In this document: positions 18,045 to 27,196 of the stretch, in pieces
How positions within the stretch are numbered: the stretch's first letter is position 1
How the letters are laid out: each line of letters opens with the position of its first letter
Assembly (NCBI GenBank): GCA_905182135.1
Contig: CAJJAG010000004.1
Location: 62,001 to 126,000 of the forward strand
Reading direction: 5' to 3'
From: an uncultured Acidimicrobiaceae bacterium
GTDB taxonomy: Bacteria; Actinomycetota; Acidimicrobiia; Acidimicrobiales; UBA10347
Length of the DNA stretch: 64,000 nucleotides
Program-made: the position numbers and the translations under genes
The notes under the pieces: generated by a model
Told to the model about the DNA's origin: nothing
The model's database searches: none
The model's input: the letters and a program-made list of their open reading frames with translations, nothing else

Positions 18045-20414
18045 ATGAAGGTTTTGTTGTCCTGGTTGCAGGAATTCGCTCCAGATATTGCTGGTGACCC
18101 AGTCGAACTTGGCGAGACGCTAAGCGGCTTGGGGCTGGCTGTCGAAGAGATGACGATCACGGGCCAAGGCCTAGACGGGATCGTGCTGGCCAAGGTGCTT
18201 GACCTGTCTCCTCATCCCGACGCCGACAAGATTCAACTCGTGCAGGTCGACGCCGGTAGCGGCGAAGCGCTGCAGGTGTGCTGCGGCGCGTTTAATATGT
18301 CGGTCGGCGACCTGATCCCATTTGCCACTATCGGCACGGTCATGCCCAACGGCATGGAGATCGCTCAACGCAAGATGCGCGGTGAGATGTCAAACGGCAT
18401 GTGCTGTTCGGCCAGCGAGATTGGCCTGGGCCAAGATCACGACGGCATCATGTTGTTGACCGGTCAGACCGACTCCCAACCAGGTGCTCCCATTATTGAA
18501 GCTCTCGGCATTACCGAAGACGTCCTGTGGGACCTCGAGGTCAACGCCAACCGGCCCGACGCAATGTCGGTGTCCGGCGTCGCTCGCGATCTAGCCGCCA
18601 AACTCGGCGTGCCGTTTACATTCCCGGAGTTCAGCTACACGTCTTCGGGACTCGCCGTGACCGACGAAGCAACGATCGAGATCGTCGACCCAACATTGTG
18701 TGGTCGCTTTCTTGCCCGAACCATCCACGACGTCGAAATCGGCACGTCGCCTCGCTGGATCCAGCAACGCCTGATTGCGTTGGGCATGCGCCCGATCAAC
18801 AGCGTGGTCGACATCAGTAATTACGTAATGCTCGAACTCGGCCAGCCGAATCACACCTATGACCTGGGCTCAGTTCCCGGCGGCCACATTCGTGTACGCC
18901 GCGCTAGCGAGGGCGAAAACATCACGACGCTCGATGGCGTCGAGCGTACGCTGCTCCCTGGTGACGGCGTCATTGCTAACCGCGATGATCTCACTATCGG
19001 CCTTGCCGGAGTTATGGGCGGCCTTGACTCTGAGATCAGCGACACCACGACCTCAGTACTCCTCGAGTTAGCGTGGTGGGACCCTCCAAGCATCTCACGC
19101 ACAATCAAGCGCCTGAATCTGCCTAGCGAGGCCGGCACTCGGTATCGCCGTGGCGCCGACTGGGGCGACAACATGCCCCGTGCCCTTGACCGCTTCTGCC
19201 AGTTGATCTCCGAGTCTGGCGCTGCCGTCGCGGGTGGCACCATCGACGCTTCCGGCACGACGCCTGACCGCACTCCCCTGCCCGTTCGTATTGCCAAAGT
19301 GAACGGCGTACTTGGCACCGACCTCGACGCTCAAACAATGAGCGACCATCTCCGCAGTATCGGCTTCAAAGTCGAAGCCGCCAGCGGAGCGGAGAACCTG
19401 ACCGTAACCATTCCAACCTGGCGTTGGGACACCGAGACCGAGACCGACATCGCAGAAGAAGTCGGCCGCATGTTCGGCTTCGACAACATTGAACGCACCG
19501 TCCCCCGCAGCGAAATAATCGGGCACCTGACCGACTACCAAAAAGCTCGTCGTTCTGTGCGCGCTGCACTGGTCGGCGCTGGTTGCGACGAGATACAGCC
19601 CATGCCCTTCCTGGGCCCTGGCGATCTCGCCAACGCTGGCATGCCCGAAGACGGCGTGACGCTGACAAACCCGCTTGTGCAAGAAGAGTCCATCCTTCGG
19701 ACCTCGCTCCTGCCCGGCCATCTCAAGGCCATTGCCTACAACCAGTCGCACCGCTCGGGACCAGTTCGGTTCTTCGAAATCGGTCATATCTTCATGGCAC
19801 CGACTGACAATCCTCTGTTGCCAGACGAGCGTGAGTACCTGGCCGTCAGCGCATCCGACAGCGAAGCCCCCGTCGCGGTACAACTGCTCGGTCTTCTCGA
19901 TGGCACGCTTGCACTGCCCAATGTGCAACTTCGCCCGTCGGTTCCCAACGGCATGCACCCGACCCGCAGCGCCGACGTTGTGATCGCTGGCAAGATCCGC
20001 GGTTACGTCGGCGAAGTCGACCCAGACGTCTGCAAGGCATTCAATATTGATGGCCGAGTCGCATGGCTTGAACTCGATCTTGAAGCGGTGCTCAACGGCC
20101 CTCATGGCAATCGTAAGTACTCGCCTGTCAGCAAGTACCCGTCAAGCGACATTGACCTGGCGTTCGAGGTACCCGACTCGATCACTGCAGCAAACATCGC
20201 GGGAGCAATGCGCAAGGGCGGCGGCAAGCAGCTAGCAAGTGTCGAGCTATTCGACACCTATCGGGGAAGCGGCGTGGCCGATGGTGCTCGCAGCCTGGCG
20301 TTCCGACTCCGCTTCCAAGCAACCGATCGCACAATGACCGACGACGAAATCGGCGAACTCCGGGCCGGATGCATCACCGCCGCCCAAAAACAAAAAGGCG
20401 TCAAACTTCGCTAA
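18045..20414 (+). CDS. pheT: Phenylalanyl-tRNA synthetase beta subunit
   Basis: A 789-residue beta chain. Domain order: an N-terminal EMAP-like tRNA-binding domain (VLDLSPHPDADKIQLVQVD, with GAFNM), the B3/B4 editing domain, the B5 domain, a pseudo-catalytic core near GPVRFFEIGHIF, and a C-terminal ferredoxin-like anticodon-binding domain ending near KGVKLR. The start MKVLLSWLQEFAPD at 18045 is the family's standard N-terminus; the frame upstream to 18006 is not homologous. It edits Tyr-tRNA(Phe) and positions the tRNA. It was probably co-transcribed with pheS despite the 187-bp gap. Confidence 0.97.
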   Translation: MKVLLSWLQEFAPDIAGDPVELGETLSGLGLAVEEMTITGQGLDGIVLAKVLDLSPHPDADKIQLVQVDAGSGEALQVCCGAFNMSVGDLIPFATIGTVMPNGMEIAQRKMRGEMSNGMCCSASEIGLGQDHDGIMLLTGQTDSQPGAPIIEALGITEDVLWDLEVNANRPDAMSVSGVARDLAAKLGVPFTFPEFSYTSSGLAVTDEATIEIVDPTLCGRFLARTIHDVEIGTSPRWIQQRLIALGMRPINSVVDISNYVMLELGQPNHTYDLGSVPGGHIRVRRASEGENITTLDGVERTLLPGDGVIANRDDLTIGLAGVMGGLDSEISDTTTSVLLELAWWDPPSISRTIKRLNLPSEAGTRYRRGADWGDNMPRALDRFCQLISESGAAVAGGTIDASGTTPDRTPLPVRIAKVNGVLGTDLDAQTMSDHLRSIGFKVEAASGAENLTVTIPTWRWDTETETDIAEEVGRMFGFDNIERTVPRSEIIGHLTDYQKARRSVRAALVGAGCDEIQPMPFLGPGDLANAGMPEDGVTLTNPLVQEESILRTSLLPGHLKAIAYNQSHRSGPVRFFEIGHIFMAPTDNPLLPDEREYLAVSASDSEAPVAVQLLGLLDGTLALPNVQLRPSVPNGMHPTRSADVVIAGKIRGYVGEVDPDVCKAFNIDGRVAWLELDLEAVLNGPHGNRKYSPVSKYPSSDIDLAFEVPDSITAANIAGAMRKGGGKQLASVELFDTYRGSGVADGARSLAFRLRFQATDRTMTDDEIGELRAGCITAAQKQKGVKLR

Positions 20415-20669
20415 TGCCCGTTATCTGGGATCGAGGCATTCGACTCAGGGCCACGATGCTGGCACGAACGAGAGCTGCGAACTTCGCCTGCCCCCGAGCG
20501 TGACGCACACACCATGAATAAACATGCGGACGTCACGCTGGAATCAGCGTGTTGGGTTGGTAAACGATTTATAGCTGTGGTTCCCCGAGACGGACCAGGC
20601 CGTTCCATGCGGCTGTCGCTCCTCTTCGGGCTTTGTAGGCCCCATCACCAACCAGGTAGGCCTCACCAT

Positions 20670-20721
20670 GACCTTGTGCATGGAGCACTACCTGGGACCT
20701 TGTGCATGGAGCACTACCTGG
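20670..20721. repeat. Perfect 26-bp tandem duplication
   Basis: Positions 20670-20695 and 20696-20721 are identical (each begins GACCTTGTGCATGGAGCACT). The length is not a multiple of three, so the duplication shifts the frame of the exported-protein gene and creates its TAG at 20688-20690. Confidence 0.95.
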
Positions 20722-21077
20722 CCCTCGACTGTCACGCTGAAATCAGTGCCGAGAACTTTGATGAAACCTCGGAAGTCGGTCAGATCGACGTTCGTCGAGC
20801 GCTCTTGCTCATCCGAGTCGGATGCACCGCGCAAGCGAACCCGCATGTCACCAGCGTTGTCCACGATGGAGACATCGCCGTCGACACGAAGTCGGATATG
20901 GCCACCCATACTGATTTCGACCTCACCCGATCCTTTGGCATAGAGCCGACCTCGGCCATCAACGGTTACATCGCCGCCCTCTTGGGCAATTGCGGTCGCG
21001 GGTAAGACAAATAGTCCTGCCAACATCACTGCCAACAAGCCGAGCGTCAGCATTTTCATAGTGATTAGAGTTTTCAT
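20688..21077 (-). CDS. Small exported beta-rich protein, C-terminally truncated by a 26-bp duplication
   Basis: A 129-residue protein starting MKTLITMKMLTLGLLAVMLAG, with a hydrophobic core and cleavage likely after TAIAQ, so it is predicted to be secreted. The mature part is made of short alternating strands such as VDGRGRLYAKGSGEVEI and GHIRLRVDGDVSIVD, without Cys. The frame ends early at HAQGPR because of a tandem duplication (separate entry). If one copy is removed, the frame continues about 30 codons with a plausible ending (GHGEAYLVGDGAYKARRG...) to a TAA near 20570. The function is unknown. Confidence 0.6.
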   Translation of the reverse strand: MKTLITMKMLTLGLLAVMLAGLFVLPATAIAQEGGDVTVDGRGRLYAKGSGEVEISMGGHIRLRVDGDVSIVDNAGDMRVRLRGASDSDEQERSTNVDLTDFRGFIKVLGTDFSVTVEGQVVLHAQGPR

Positions 21078-21203
21078 TGCTGTGGTCCTTTTGAATTGAA
21101 GAACCCCAGCTTCAACGACCAAGGTGAGCCCAGGCTGAGAATCTGACAAGAAGCAGGTAAGTTCGAGATTCAAGAACCCCGTGTTGTCCCAGCCGTTATC
21201 GGA

Positions 21204-22250
21204 TTACAACAACGACGCCAGATCAAGTTCGTCAATGGCGCGAGCACAACGAGTATTCATATTGCTGACGAGTGCGTACTGGCGGGGATCTGATAAATCC
21301 ATGCCGCGGCTGGCAACGATGGGATAGACCAGACAGAAGAGCGCTGCGATCCGGTAGCTCTCCCACAAGGTCGTGGTCTCGCTTTCTGGAACGCCAGCGG
21401 CGATAAGTGCCGCTACGTACCGGTCGAAGAGCACCTGCTCGTTCGCGGCAGCAACCTCGGGGAGCAAGCTCTGCGTTACGAAGTACGCCAAGTCATAGGC
21501 AGCGGTGCCGAGCCCCGTTAGCTGGAAGTCAAGCAAGATGACCCCGCCGTCGTCGTCGAAGAAAATGTTGTCGGCCCGATAGTCGCCATGGGTAACAGTC
21601 GTCGGCGAAGCGGAGAGAGCCGTGAGCATTTCGGGCAATTTCTCGACCCACCGAGGAGCTATCGCAGCCACGGTTGGATGAACCTCCATCTCGGCCTGCA
21701 CCTTGTCCCACCCTTCAGCAAACACGATTGGCAGAACGCCGTGGTACGTCTCGTCAGCAAGGCTCATCGCAGCGCCCGTCTCGACGTACTGCTCTGCCCG
21801 CCCCCAGAACACCGCATGCCAAACAGCGAGCGCATCGAGTGCCCGCTCTGCGTCGACAATCTCCATACCGGCATTCTGGTCGACCTCTCGGTACCCGCCC
21901 AGATCCTCCATGAACAGGTAATAGGTCGATCCATCGTCAGAGATCGCTCCGCCATAGCCCTTCGGAACGCGAATTGGTGACTGTGCAGCGATCTCTTCGA
22001 AGAACTTGACCTCACGTGTGTACATCCGCAACATCGTGCACGTGAAGACCGCTGCTTCATCGAGCGCCTGAAGCTTCAACACCAGGGTCTCGGGAACGCC
22101 GTCCCCTTGCAGCCTCAGCCTGTACACAGCACTACTGACCCCAATACCCACGCCGATGATCTCGTGCTCGACGCTGGTCACAGCCAAACCCGTTGCTTCT
22201 GCAACCCACCGAGCCGTGACCTGTTCGATTGCTGTAAGAAGTTCTGCCAT
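21204..22250 (-). CDS. Aminoglycoside-phosphotransferase/ecdysteroid-kinase-like protein
   Basis: A 348-residue protein with the protein-kinase-like fold of APH/EcKL enzymes. It has an N-lobe nucleotide loop region near GIGVSSAVYRLRL, the ATP-binding Lys in TLVLKLQ, the catalytic motif VTHGDYRADNIFF and the metal-binding LLDFQLTGLG (Brenner motif and DFQ). This family phosphorylates small hydroxylated molecules; in actinobacteria it is often next to acyl-CoA dehydrogenase or steroid-type genes. The substrate is unknown. It lies 25 bp downstream of the FGGY kinase on the same strand, so three genes may form one transcript. Confidence 0.83.
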   Translation of the reverse strand: MAELLTAIEQVTARWVAEATGLAVTSVEHEIIGVGIGVSSAVYRLRLQGDGVPETLVLKLQALDEAAVFTCTMLRMYTREVKFFEEIAAQSPIRVPKGYGGAISDDGSTYYLFMEDLGGYREVDQNAGMEIVDAERALDALAVWHAVFWGRAEQYVETGAAMSLADETYHGVLPIVFAEGWDKVQAEMEVHPTVAAIAPRWVEKLPEMLTALSASPTTVTHGDYRADNIFFDDDGGVILLDFQLTGLGTAAYDLAYFVTQSLLPEVAAANEQVLFDRYVAALIAAGVPESETTTLWESYRIAALFCLVYPIVASRGMDLSDPRQYALVSNMNTRCARAIDELDLASLL

Positions 22251-22275
22251 ACCTGCCCCTCGATTCGGCGTCAGA

Positions 22276-23565
22276 CTAGTGGGAGTTCATCTCTGCCGCT
22301 GATGCCGCGATCGAGCTGTATATCCCGACACCAGCACCAGCTAACAACGCTGCGCCTAGGCATGTAGCTTCGGCGACCGATGGCACCTGTATTCTCCGGC
22401 CCCCAATCAACCGTTTGCGTTTCATGAGCCGAGGGATGCGAGTGCCGCCACCGGTGGCTATGTGTGTCACGCAGCGTGAGCGTTCCAGACCCGCCGCCCA
22501 CACCATCTTCTCGAACAATGCCTGGCCGTCAACGGCAAGCGATTCGATCATGTCTTGTTCTGGACCAGGACACTCAGCAGCTGCCAAGTAGCCAACGAAG
22601 TCCAGGCCGACTTTGGCCCGATGTGCGTCGATCCGACCAGCACCGTCACCTGTGCCGGTCATCACATAAGTCAGGCCAGGCACGACATGAACACCCTGAT
22701 TGAGTTCGTCTGGCCACAGCCGCCCCGACATGTCTGGCGCGGTCCGAGCGAGGAAGAATGCTTCAGCGGTGCCGATTGAATCGAGGATGACACCCGGTTC
22801 TGACACCCCCATTGCCAACGCTGCGCAGACATGATCTTGGCCCCCACGCACGATGGGCAGGTTCCGAGGCAACCCTGTATCTGTGGCGACTTCGTCGTGC
22901 AGCCGCCCGATCATGGTCCCCGCAGAAACGAGTTCGGAAAGCAGGTTTCTGCGGATACCAATCCTGCTGATCAGTTCGTTTGACCAGCATTGGTTGCTCA
23001 GATCCAACACCAACGTTCGCGACGCAAGCGAGAAGTCTGTCGAGACCTCGCCACAAAGGCGGAACTCTGCATAGTCGCCAATGTTCAGCCAGTGACGGCC
23101 ACGGGCATAGGCCTCTGGCTCGTTGTCACGTATCCACATGAGCTTCGGCATGCCGAACATCGGATGAGGGACGACGCCGCAGATAGCTGCAGTTGCGCTA
23201 AAGCCGACATGTTGACGCCACCAGTCGATCTGCGGTTCAGTTCGGTAATCGAACCAAGGGATGATTGGATAGACGGGCTGCAAGTCTGCGTCGAGGAGCA
23301 CACCTGCCTCGGCCATGGACGTGCAGCCGAGTGCGACGGGCTGAACCTGTTGCTCACCAAGCTGGTGTGCCACGGCGCTCAGCGCCGAGCAGCAAAGGGC
23401 CCAAAGCTCAGCTGGGTCATAGTCCGTATGCCCGTTCGCATGACGGCGAGTGGGCGTTGGTTCGATGGCCTTAGCCAGTTCCTCGCCACCTGGCGAGAAT
23501 GCAACCACCTTGATCCCGGTTGTGCCAATGTCCAGCCCGAGCAACGCTGGCGAAGTGTGGGTCAA
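22276..23565 (-). CDS. FGGY-family carbohydrate kinase
   Basis: A 429-residue sugar kinase of the xylulokinase/gluconokinase class. The N-terminal phosphate-1 loop is LLGLDIGTTGIKVVAF; the central domain has VRGGQDHVCAALAMG and a GTAEAFF adenosine-side segment; the C-terminal adenine loop is HIATGGGTRIPRLMKRK. The TTG start overlaps the TGA of the MOSC gene by 4 bp (TTGA), so the two are translationally coupled. The sugar cannot be inferred. It is a little shorter than typical FGGY kinases (about 480-500), but both lobes are present. Confidence 0.85.
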   Translation of the reverse strand: MTHTSPALLGLDIGTTGIKVVAFSPGGEELAKAIEPTPTRRHANGHTDYDPAELWALCCSALSAVAHQLGEQQVQPVALGCTSMAEAGVLLDADLQPVYPIIPWFDYRTEPQIDWWRQHVGFSATAAICGVVPHPMFGMPKLMWIRDNEPEAYARGRHWLNIGDYAEFRLCGEVSTDFSLASRTLVLDLSNQCWSNELISRIGIRRNLLSELVSAGTMIGRLHDEVATDTGLPRNLPIVRGGQDHVCAALAMGVSEPGVILDSIGTAEAFFLARTAPDMSGRLWPDELNQGVHVVPGLTYVMTGTGDGAGRIDAHRAKVGLDFVGYLAAAECPGPEQDMIESLAVDGQALFEKMVWAAGLERSRCVTHIATGGGTRIPRLMKRKRLIGGRRIQVPSVAEATCLGAALLAGAGVGIYSSIAASAAEMNSH

Positions 23566-24164
23566 ACCCGAATCCAGAACTCGTCACCCACAGCGACGTC
23601 CACGGGTTCTGTGTGATCGGCCAGTCCAACGATGAAACCGCGCATGCCATCGTCCAAGAACGCACGATGCGCAGCAACCCTGTCTTCGAGTGTGCGTTGA
23701 TCACCCAGTAGATATCTGGTGAACGGCACGCATGGCGTGGCAACCTCGGCATCGAGCAACCCGATAATCCGGCCAAGTCGGCGAATTTGCACGCCAGCGG
23801 CCACCTCAGCCAGCGAAACCTGGTGGTCATACTCAACGATGATGTCCTCGGCCGCGCAACCAAGGGCTGCGGCCCCGAAGCGCTCGGCCATGGCCTTGTA
23901 GTGGCTGGTGAAACCAAACGATAAAAGCCGATGCGGAAGATAGGCACGGTGCTTCTCTGTCGTGCCAGTCATTCGGGTCGGATGGAGCCGGTGATGCGCG
24001 TGCAAGATCGCTCGTCCATCGGCCAGGCCAACCACCCCGTCAGGGCTCAGCCACAACGAGTCAACCTCGGTCAAGAGCTCATCTCGGTAGACACCCTCAT
24101 GAATCATGCGATCCGTATGGATCTGGCACAGCACGATCGGCCCAAGCTTCTTCCACTCACTCAT
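23562..24164 (-). CDS. MOSC-domain-like protein
   Basis: A 200-residue protein starting MSEWKKLGPIVLCQIHTDRM. The C-terminal half resembles the MOSC beta-barrel of molybdenum-cofactor sulfurases: AALGCAAEDIIVEYDHQVS, then GLLDAEVATPCVPFTRYLLG (the conserved Cys of the PCxPF-like motif), then GMRGFIVGLADHTEPVDVAVGDEF. The assignment rests on this pattern and is moderate. The ATG at 24162-24164 is preferred over a frame to 24299. It overlaps the FGGY kinase gene by 4 bp. MOSC proteins carry sulfur or bind Moco-related ligands; a role beside a sugar kinase is unexplained. Confidence 0.6.
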   Translation of the reverse strand: MSEWKKLGPIVLCQIHTDRMIHEGVYRDELLTEVDSLWLSPDGVVGLADGRAILHAHHRLHPTRMTGTTEKHRAYLPHRLLSFGFTSHYKAMAERFGAAALGCAAEDIIVEYDHQVSLAEVAAGVQIRRLGRIIGLLDAEVATPCVPFTRYLLGDQRTLEDRVAAHRAFLDDGMRGFIVGLADHTEPVDVAVGDEFWIRV

Positions 24165-24432
24165 GCAGATCAGGTTACGTGGCCGGAGTTGCCCCACCGT
24201 TGTCACCAACCCAACCCGTACGCCACGGGTCCAGCGTTGCGCCAGATCCCTGGCGTCCTTCTGTGACGGACCCGATACGAACACTCGAAGCCAGCGCATC
24301 GCTAGCCGCCGTGTTACGCGCCTATCTCAAGTTCTACGCCCGGAACGAGGCTACGAGAAGCAGCGAACGATTGTCACCAGTCCTGAAGCGCTGAACTGCC
24401 GATGCCCTGTGGACCCGAAATGGGCCTCGCTG

Positions 24433-25000
24433 TCACCGATAATGAGCACCCACATATTCGACGAACTCAACTTCGTGAGTCTCGTCCTCCGGAGTACGCG
24501 GATCATCGAAGTAGGCATGGGCGAGAGCAGACAAAATGTCATCCTGGGGCTCAACTAGGCGGTTCTCATATTCTGAGAAGACGCACTTCTGACGTTCGGA
24601 CTGTTCACGAGCCGCCTCGAGACAGCGCTCGTCGATGATGTTGGCACCAGATGCCGCAACGGCTGCGTCGGACCAGACCTTGATGCAATCCTCTGTCTCG
24701 GGTGCCATGTTCAGAGCGAAGTGGATGAATTTCACTGGGAACGACGCTGCAGAGCCAGCGTGACAATCGGTGCTTCCTTTCTCAAGGAACACTCCGATAG
24801 GTTCCACAGCGACCTCGCGTATTTTGTCTTCGAGATCAGCGGTGCGCCGAGCCGGGAAGCTCGCGAAACGATCTTGCGATACTTGGTGTGATGCGGTGTA
24901 TCGGCCGTCAGCATCGTGTTTCGTCAAGACCAACGCTCGGCCGGATCTCGGCAACCTTCTGTATGACTGCGTTATCACCTGCGGTGCTGGCACTGGACAT
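24433..25000 (-). pseudogene. Cytochrome P450 remnant (frameshifted, no heme domain)
   Basis: Two overlapping minus-strand frames together read as a P450 N-terminal half. One carries NTMLTADTPHHTKYRKIVSR, the family pattern around the I-helix-proximal DxPxHTxxR motif. The other continues ARRTADLEDKIREVAVEPIG, then KVWSDAAVAASGAN and PQDDILSALAHA, and stops. The two frames meet near 24865 through a one-base shift, and a stop interrupts the frame near 24915. The I-helix AGxET motif, the ExxR and the heme-Cys loop are absent. It is a non-functional relic. Confidence 0.75.
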
Positions 25001-25087
25001 ACGCTAGGAAAACCTGGTCGCGTCGATCAAGGTCTCATTCACGATGTTGCATCTAAGAAAGGTCGAGACTCGTTCGGGCGTTCTATT

Positions 25088-27187
25088 TCATCGCCCGACT
25101 CGGGTTCGAGCGGCCCCTGGCGATTCGGCTACTTGGCCCCGAGCGACGGCTTCCTTCCGGGTCAGCTTGACGGGCACTCCTATGGCGTCGCCCGACGGGA
25201 GCACGTGGGCTGGATACAGGGCGATCTTTTGTTTGCTGGCGATTCTTCCGCCGTTTAGGTCGAGGCCACGGGCGTTCGTTCCCTTGGCCGGTTCTATGGT
25301 GCGTCCATCCTGCCATTCGAGATCCCACCACCATTTCTTGACTACGTTGATAGCGCCGTTGCCTACTCGGTCGTCGAGCTTTGCAATGAATGACCGGGTG
25401 AAGGGAAGTCGTATGGCAGCCCACAGCACAGCCCGTTCGGCCAAAACGCCTTCGATGTTGAAGGGACATGTCTTCATGCAGCGGCCGCAGGCTGCGCCCT
25501 TCTGATTACCCAGGCGGTATTTGGTGCACTTCTCGACGTCGGGTTTCCACATTTCAGCGCCGTTGAACATTATCTTGTCGCCAAATGAGATGGCTCCGCA
25601 CGGACATTCACGAGCGCACTTGGTGCACTTCGAACAGAAGTCTTGCAAGCCGAAATCAACATGTTTGTCAGCGACAATCGGCATGTCGGTCGTCACCACA
25701 ACCGACTTGAACCTGGGTCCTACGAATGGGTTCAACACCAGTTCGCCAATACGGCTGAGCTCACCGAGTCCAGCATGCAACACAAGCGGTATGTGCAATA
25801 CATCGCTGTCTCGGTTGGTCTGACTTCGGGCGCTCCAGCCGAGCGACCGAATGTGTTCGGCCATAACACCGGCGATTTGGGCACCTCGCATGTAGGCCCG
25901 CATGGATTGTGCACCGCTTACCCAGTCGTCACCGCTGGCGCCCTCCATCGTCTCATAACCCTGGTCAAGCAGAATGACAATTGCATTCTCGTGGTAGGGA
26001 TCGATCTCGGTGCCATCACCCTTGTGTGAGTACCAGGCGTAGTTGGGCACCTTGCACACACCGACCATGTCGCCACCAAGGTGCTGGGCCAGCGCCTTCA
26101 GGTCATCGGTGTTGATACTAGGATCGATGGTGCTGGGATGGACCACGGCAGCAACGGGACCGTCTTGAAACGGCACCATCTCGCCGATCTGTTGGCGGTA
26201 GCTCTGCGCCTGTGGCGTTTTGTACGCGAACACTTTGACGTCTGCTTGAAACTTCGGCCCCATGTCGCCATTCGCAGCTCGAGGGAACCCGCCTCCACGC
26301 ACCGGCACCCGCGGAACTTCATCTTCGATAATCAACGTGGTTGACTCGTCGACCCGCTTTACCTTCTCCATGGGATATCGGCCCATGTGTAACGGCCGAT
26401 GGTCGCCATTCAGCCGTCGAAGACCGCCTCGGACACCGCCGCGCCCAAAGAACCAGGACGGACCGTTTGTAGTCCGGACCCTTTCGGCGATTGATCGTCT
26501 AGCCAGTGGCGCATCAGGCGCTAGCTCCATGTCAGTACTCACCACAGATAACGCAAAACCTGCCCGGAGAAATGGCGCTCGCAAGCTACCGCCGTCGATC
26601 TCAACGAGCCCTACCTGCAACGCCACCCGATCGATGTTGAGTTCTGTCGACAACGGCGTGTGCGCCGTGGCAGCAAATCCCAAGTTGCGGACGTAGTCAG
26701 CGGTAATAACAGCGAGTTCGGTGGCACGCAGATCCGATGCAGCTTGACGAGTGCCATCGATCCACGCATCTCCAGGTTGGGGGCCTTTAAGCTTTCGACT
26801 GAACCCGACGAGGATCACCACGGCATAACGATGATGGTCCGATGCGCCTCTCTCCCACACATCCCCGGGGATCAGGCCGGTCCCCACCATGTCGGCATCA
26901 AGGAAATAACAACCCGCCTTTAGGTTGTTAGAGCGCTCGGCCGGATCATCAGACAGTGGCGCCATCGGGGCGACTGGTCCATCCAGTTGAGCGTTCAGCA
27001 GTTCGACATAACGATCGAATGCAGGCCCCACATTCAGCGGCCCGGCGACATGCTGTTCGACAGGGCGGGCAGCCCGCGCTCCCTGAAACCCTGCAGGCGG
27101 CGCCTCAGGATCAGATAGACGCGGCAGCTTTTCCAGAGGGAACGGTCCCAGGTGCACCGGCCGCTTCTTGTGCGAGAAGAGCTTCAC
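25088..27187 (-). CDS. Soluble reductive dehalogenase homologue (RdhA, catabolic NpRdhA-like type)
   Basis: A 699-residue protein without Tat signal or membrane segment, matching the length of the soluble oxygen-tolerant reductive dehalogenases of aerobes (NpRdhA type), which use cobalamin and two 4Fe-4S clusters to remove halogens from aromatic acids. Two ferredoxin motifs are seen: CSKCTKCARECP near 518-529 and CGRCMKTCP near 567-575, with an extra Cys in VEKCTKYR near 554. A Tyr in RAYMRGAQIAG (about 432), just before HIRSLGW, sits where the proton-donating Tyr of PceA/NpRdhA lies. The N-terminal half is a degenerate repeat of the C-terminal half (compare HLGPFPLEKLPR near 12 with HMGRYPMEKVKR near 267). 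It has a GTG start 9 nt after the paaX stop. It lacks the fused reductase of BhbA, so an external electron donor is needed. Confidence 0.85.
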   Translation of the reverse strand: MKLFSHKKRPVHLGPFPLEKLPRLSDPEAPPAGFQGARAARPVEQHVAGPLNVGPAFDRYVELLNAQLDGPVAPMAPLSDDPAERSNNLKAGCYFLDADMVGTGLIPGDVWERGASDHHRYAVVILVGFSRKLKGPQPGDAWIDGTRQAASDLRATELAVITADYVRNLGFAATAHTPLSTELNIDRVALQVGLVEIDGGSLRAPFLRAGFALSVVSTDMELAPDAPLARRSIAERVRTTNGPSWFFGRGGVRGGLRRLNGDHRPLHMGRYPMEKVKRVDESTTLIIEDEVPRVPVRGGGFPRAANGDMGPKFQADVKVFAYKTPQAQSYRQQIGEMVPFQDGPVAAVVHPSTIDPSINTDDLKALAQHLGGDMVGVCKVPNYAWYSHKGDGTEIDPYHENAIVILLDQGYETMEGASGDDWVSGAQSMRAYMRGAQIAGVMAEHIRSLGWSARSQTNRDSDVLHIPLVLHAGLGELSRIGELVLNPFVGPRFKSVVVTTDMPIVADKHVDFGLQDFCSKCTKCARECPCGAISFGDKIMFNGAEMWKPDVEKCTKYRLGNQKGAACGRCMKTCPFNIEGVLAERAVLWAAIRLPFTRSFIAKLDDRVGNGAINVVKKWWWDLEWQDGRTIEPAKGTNARGLDLNGGRIASKQKIALYPAHVLPSGDAIGVPVKLTRKEAVARGQVAESPGAARTRVGR

Positions 27188-27196
27188 GTCTTGAAC

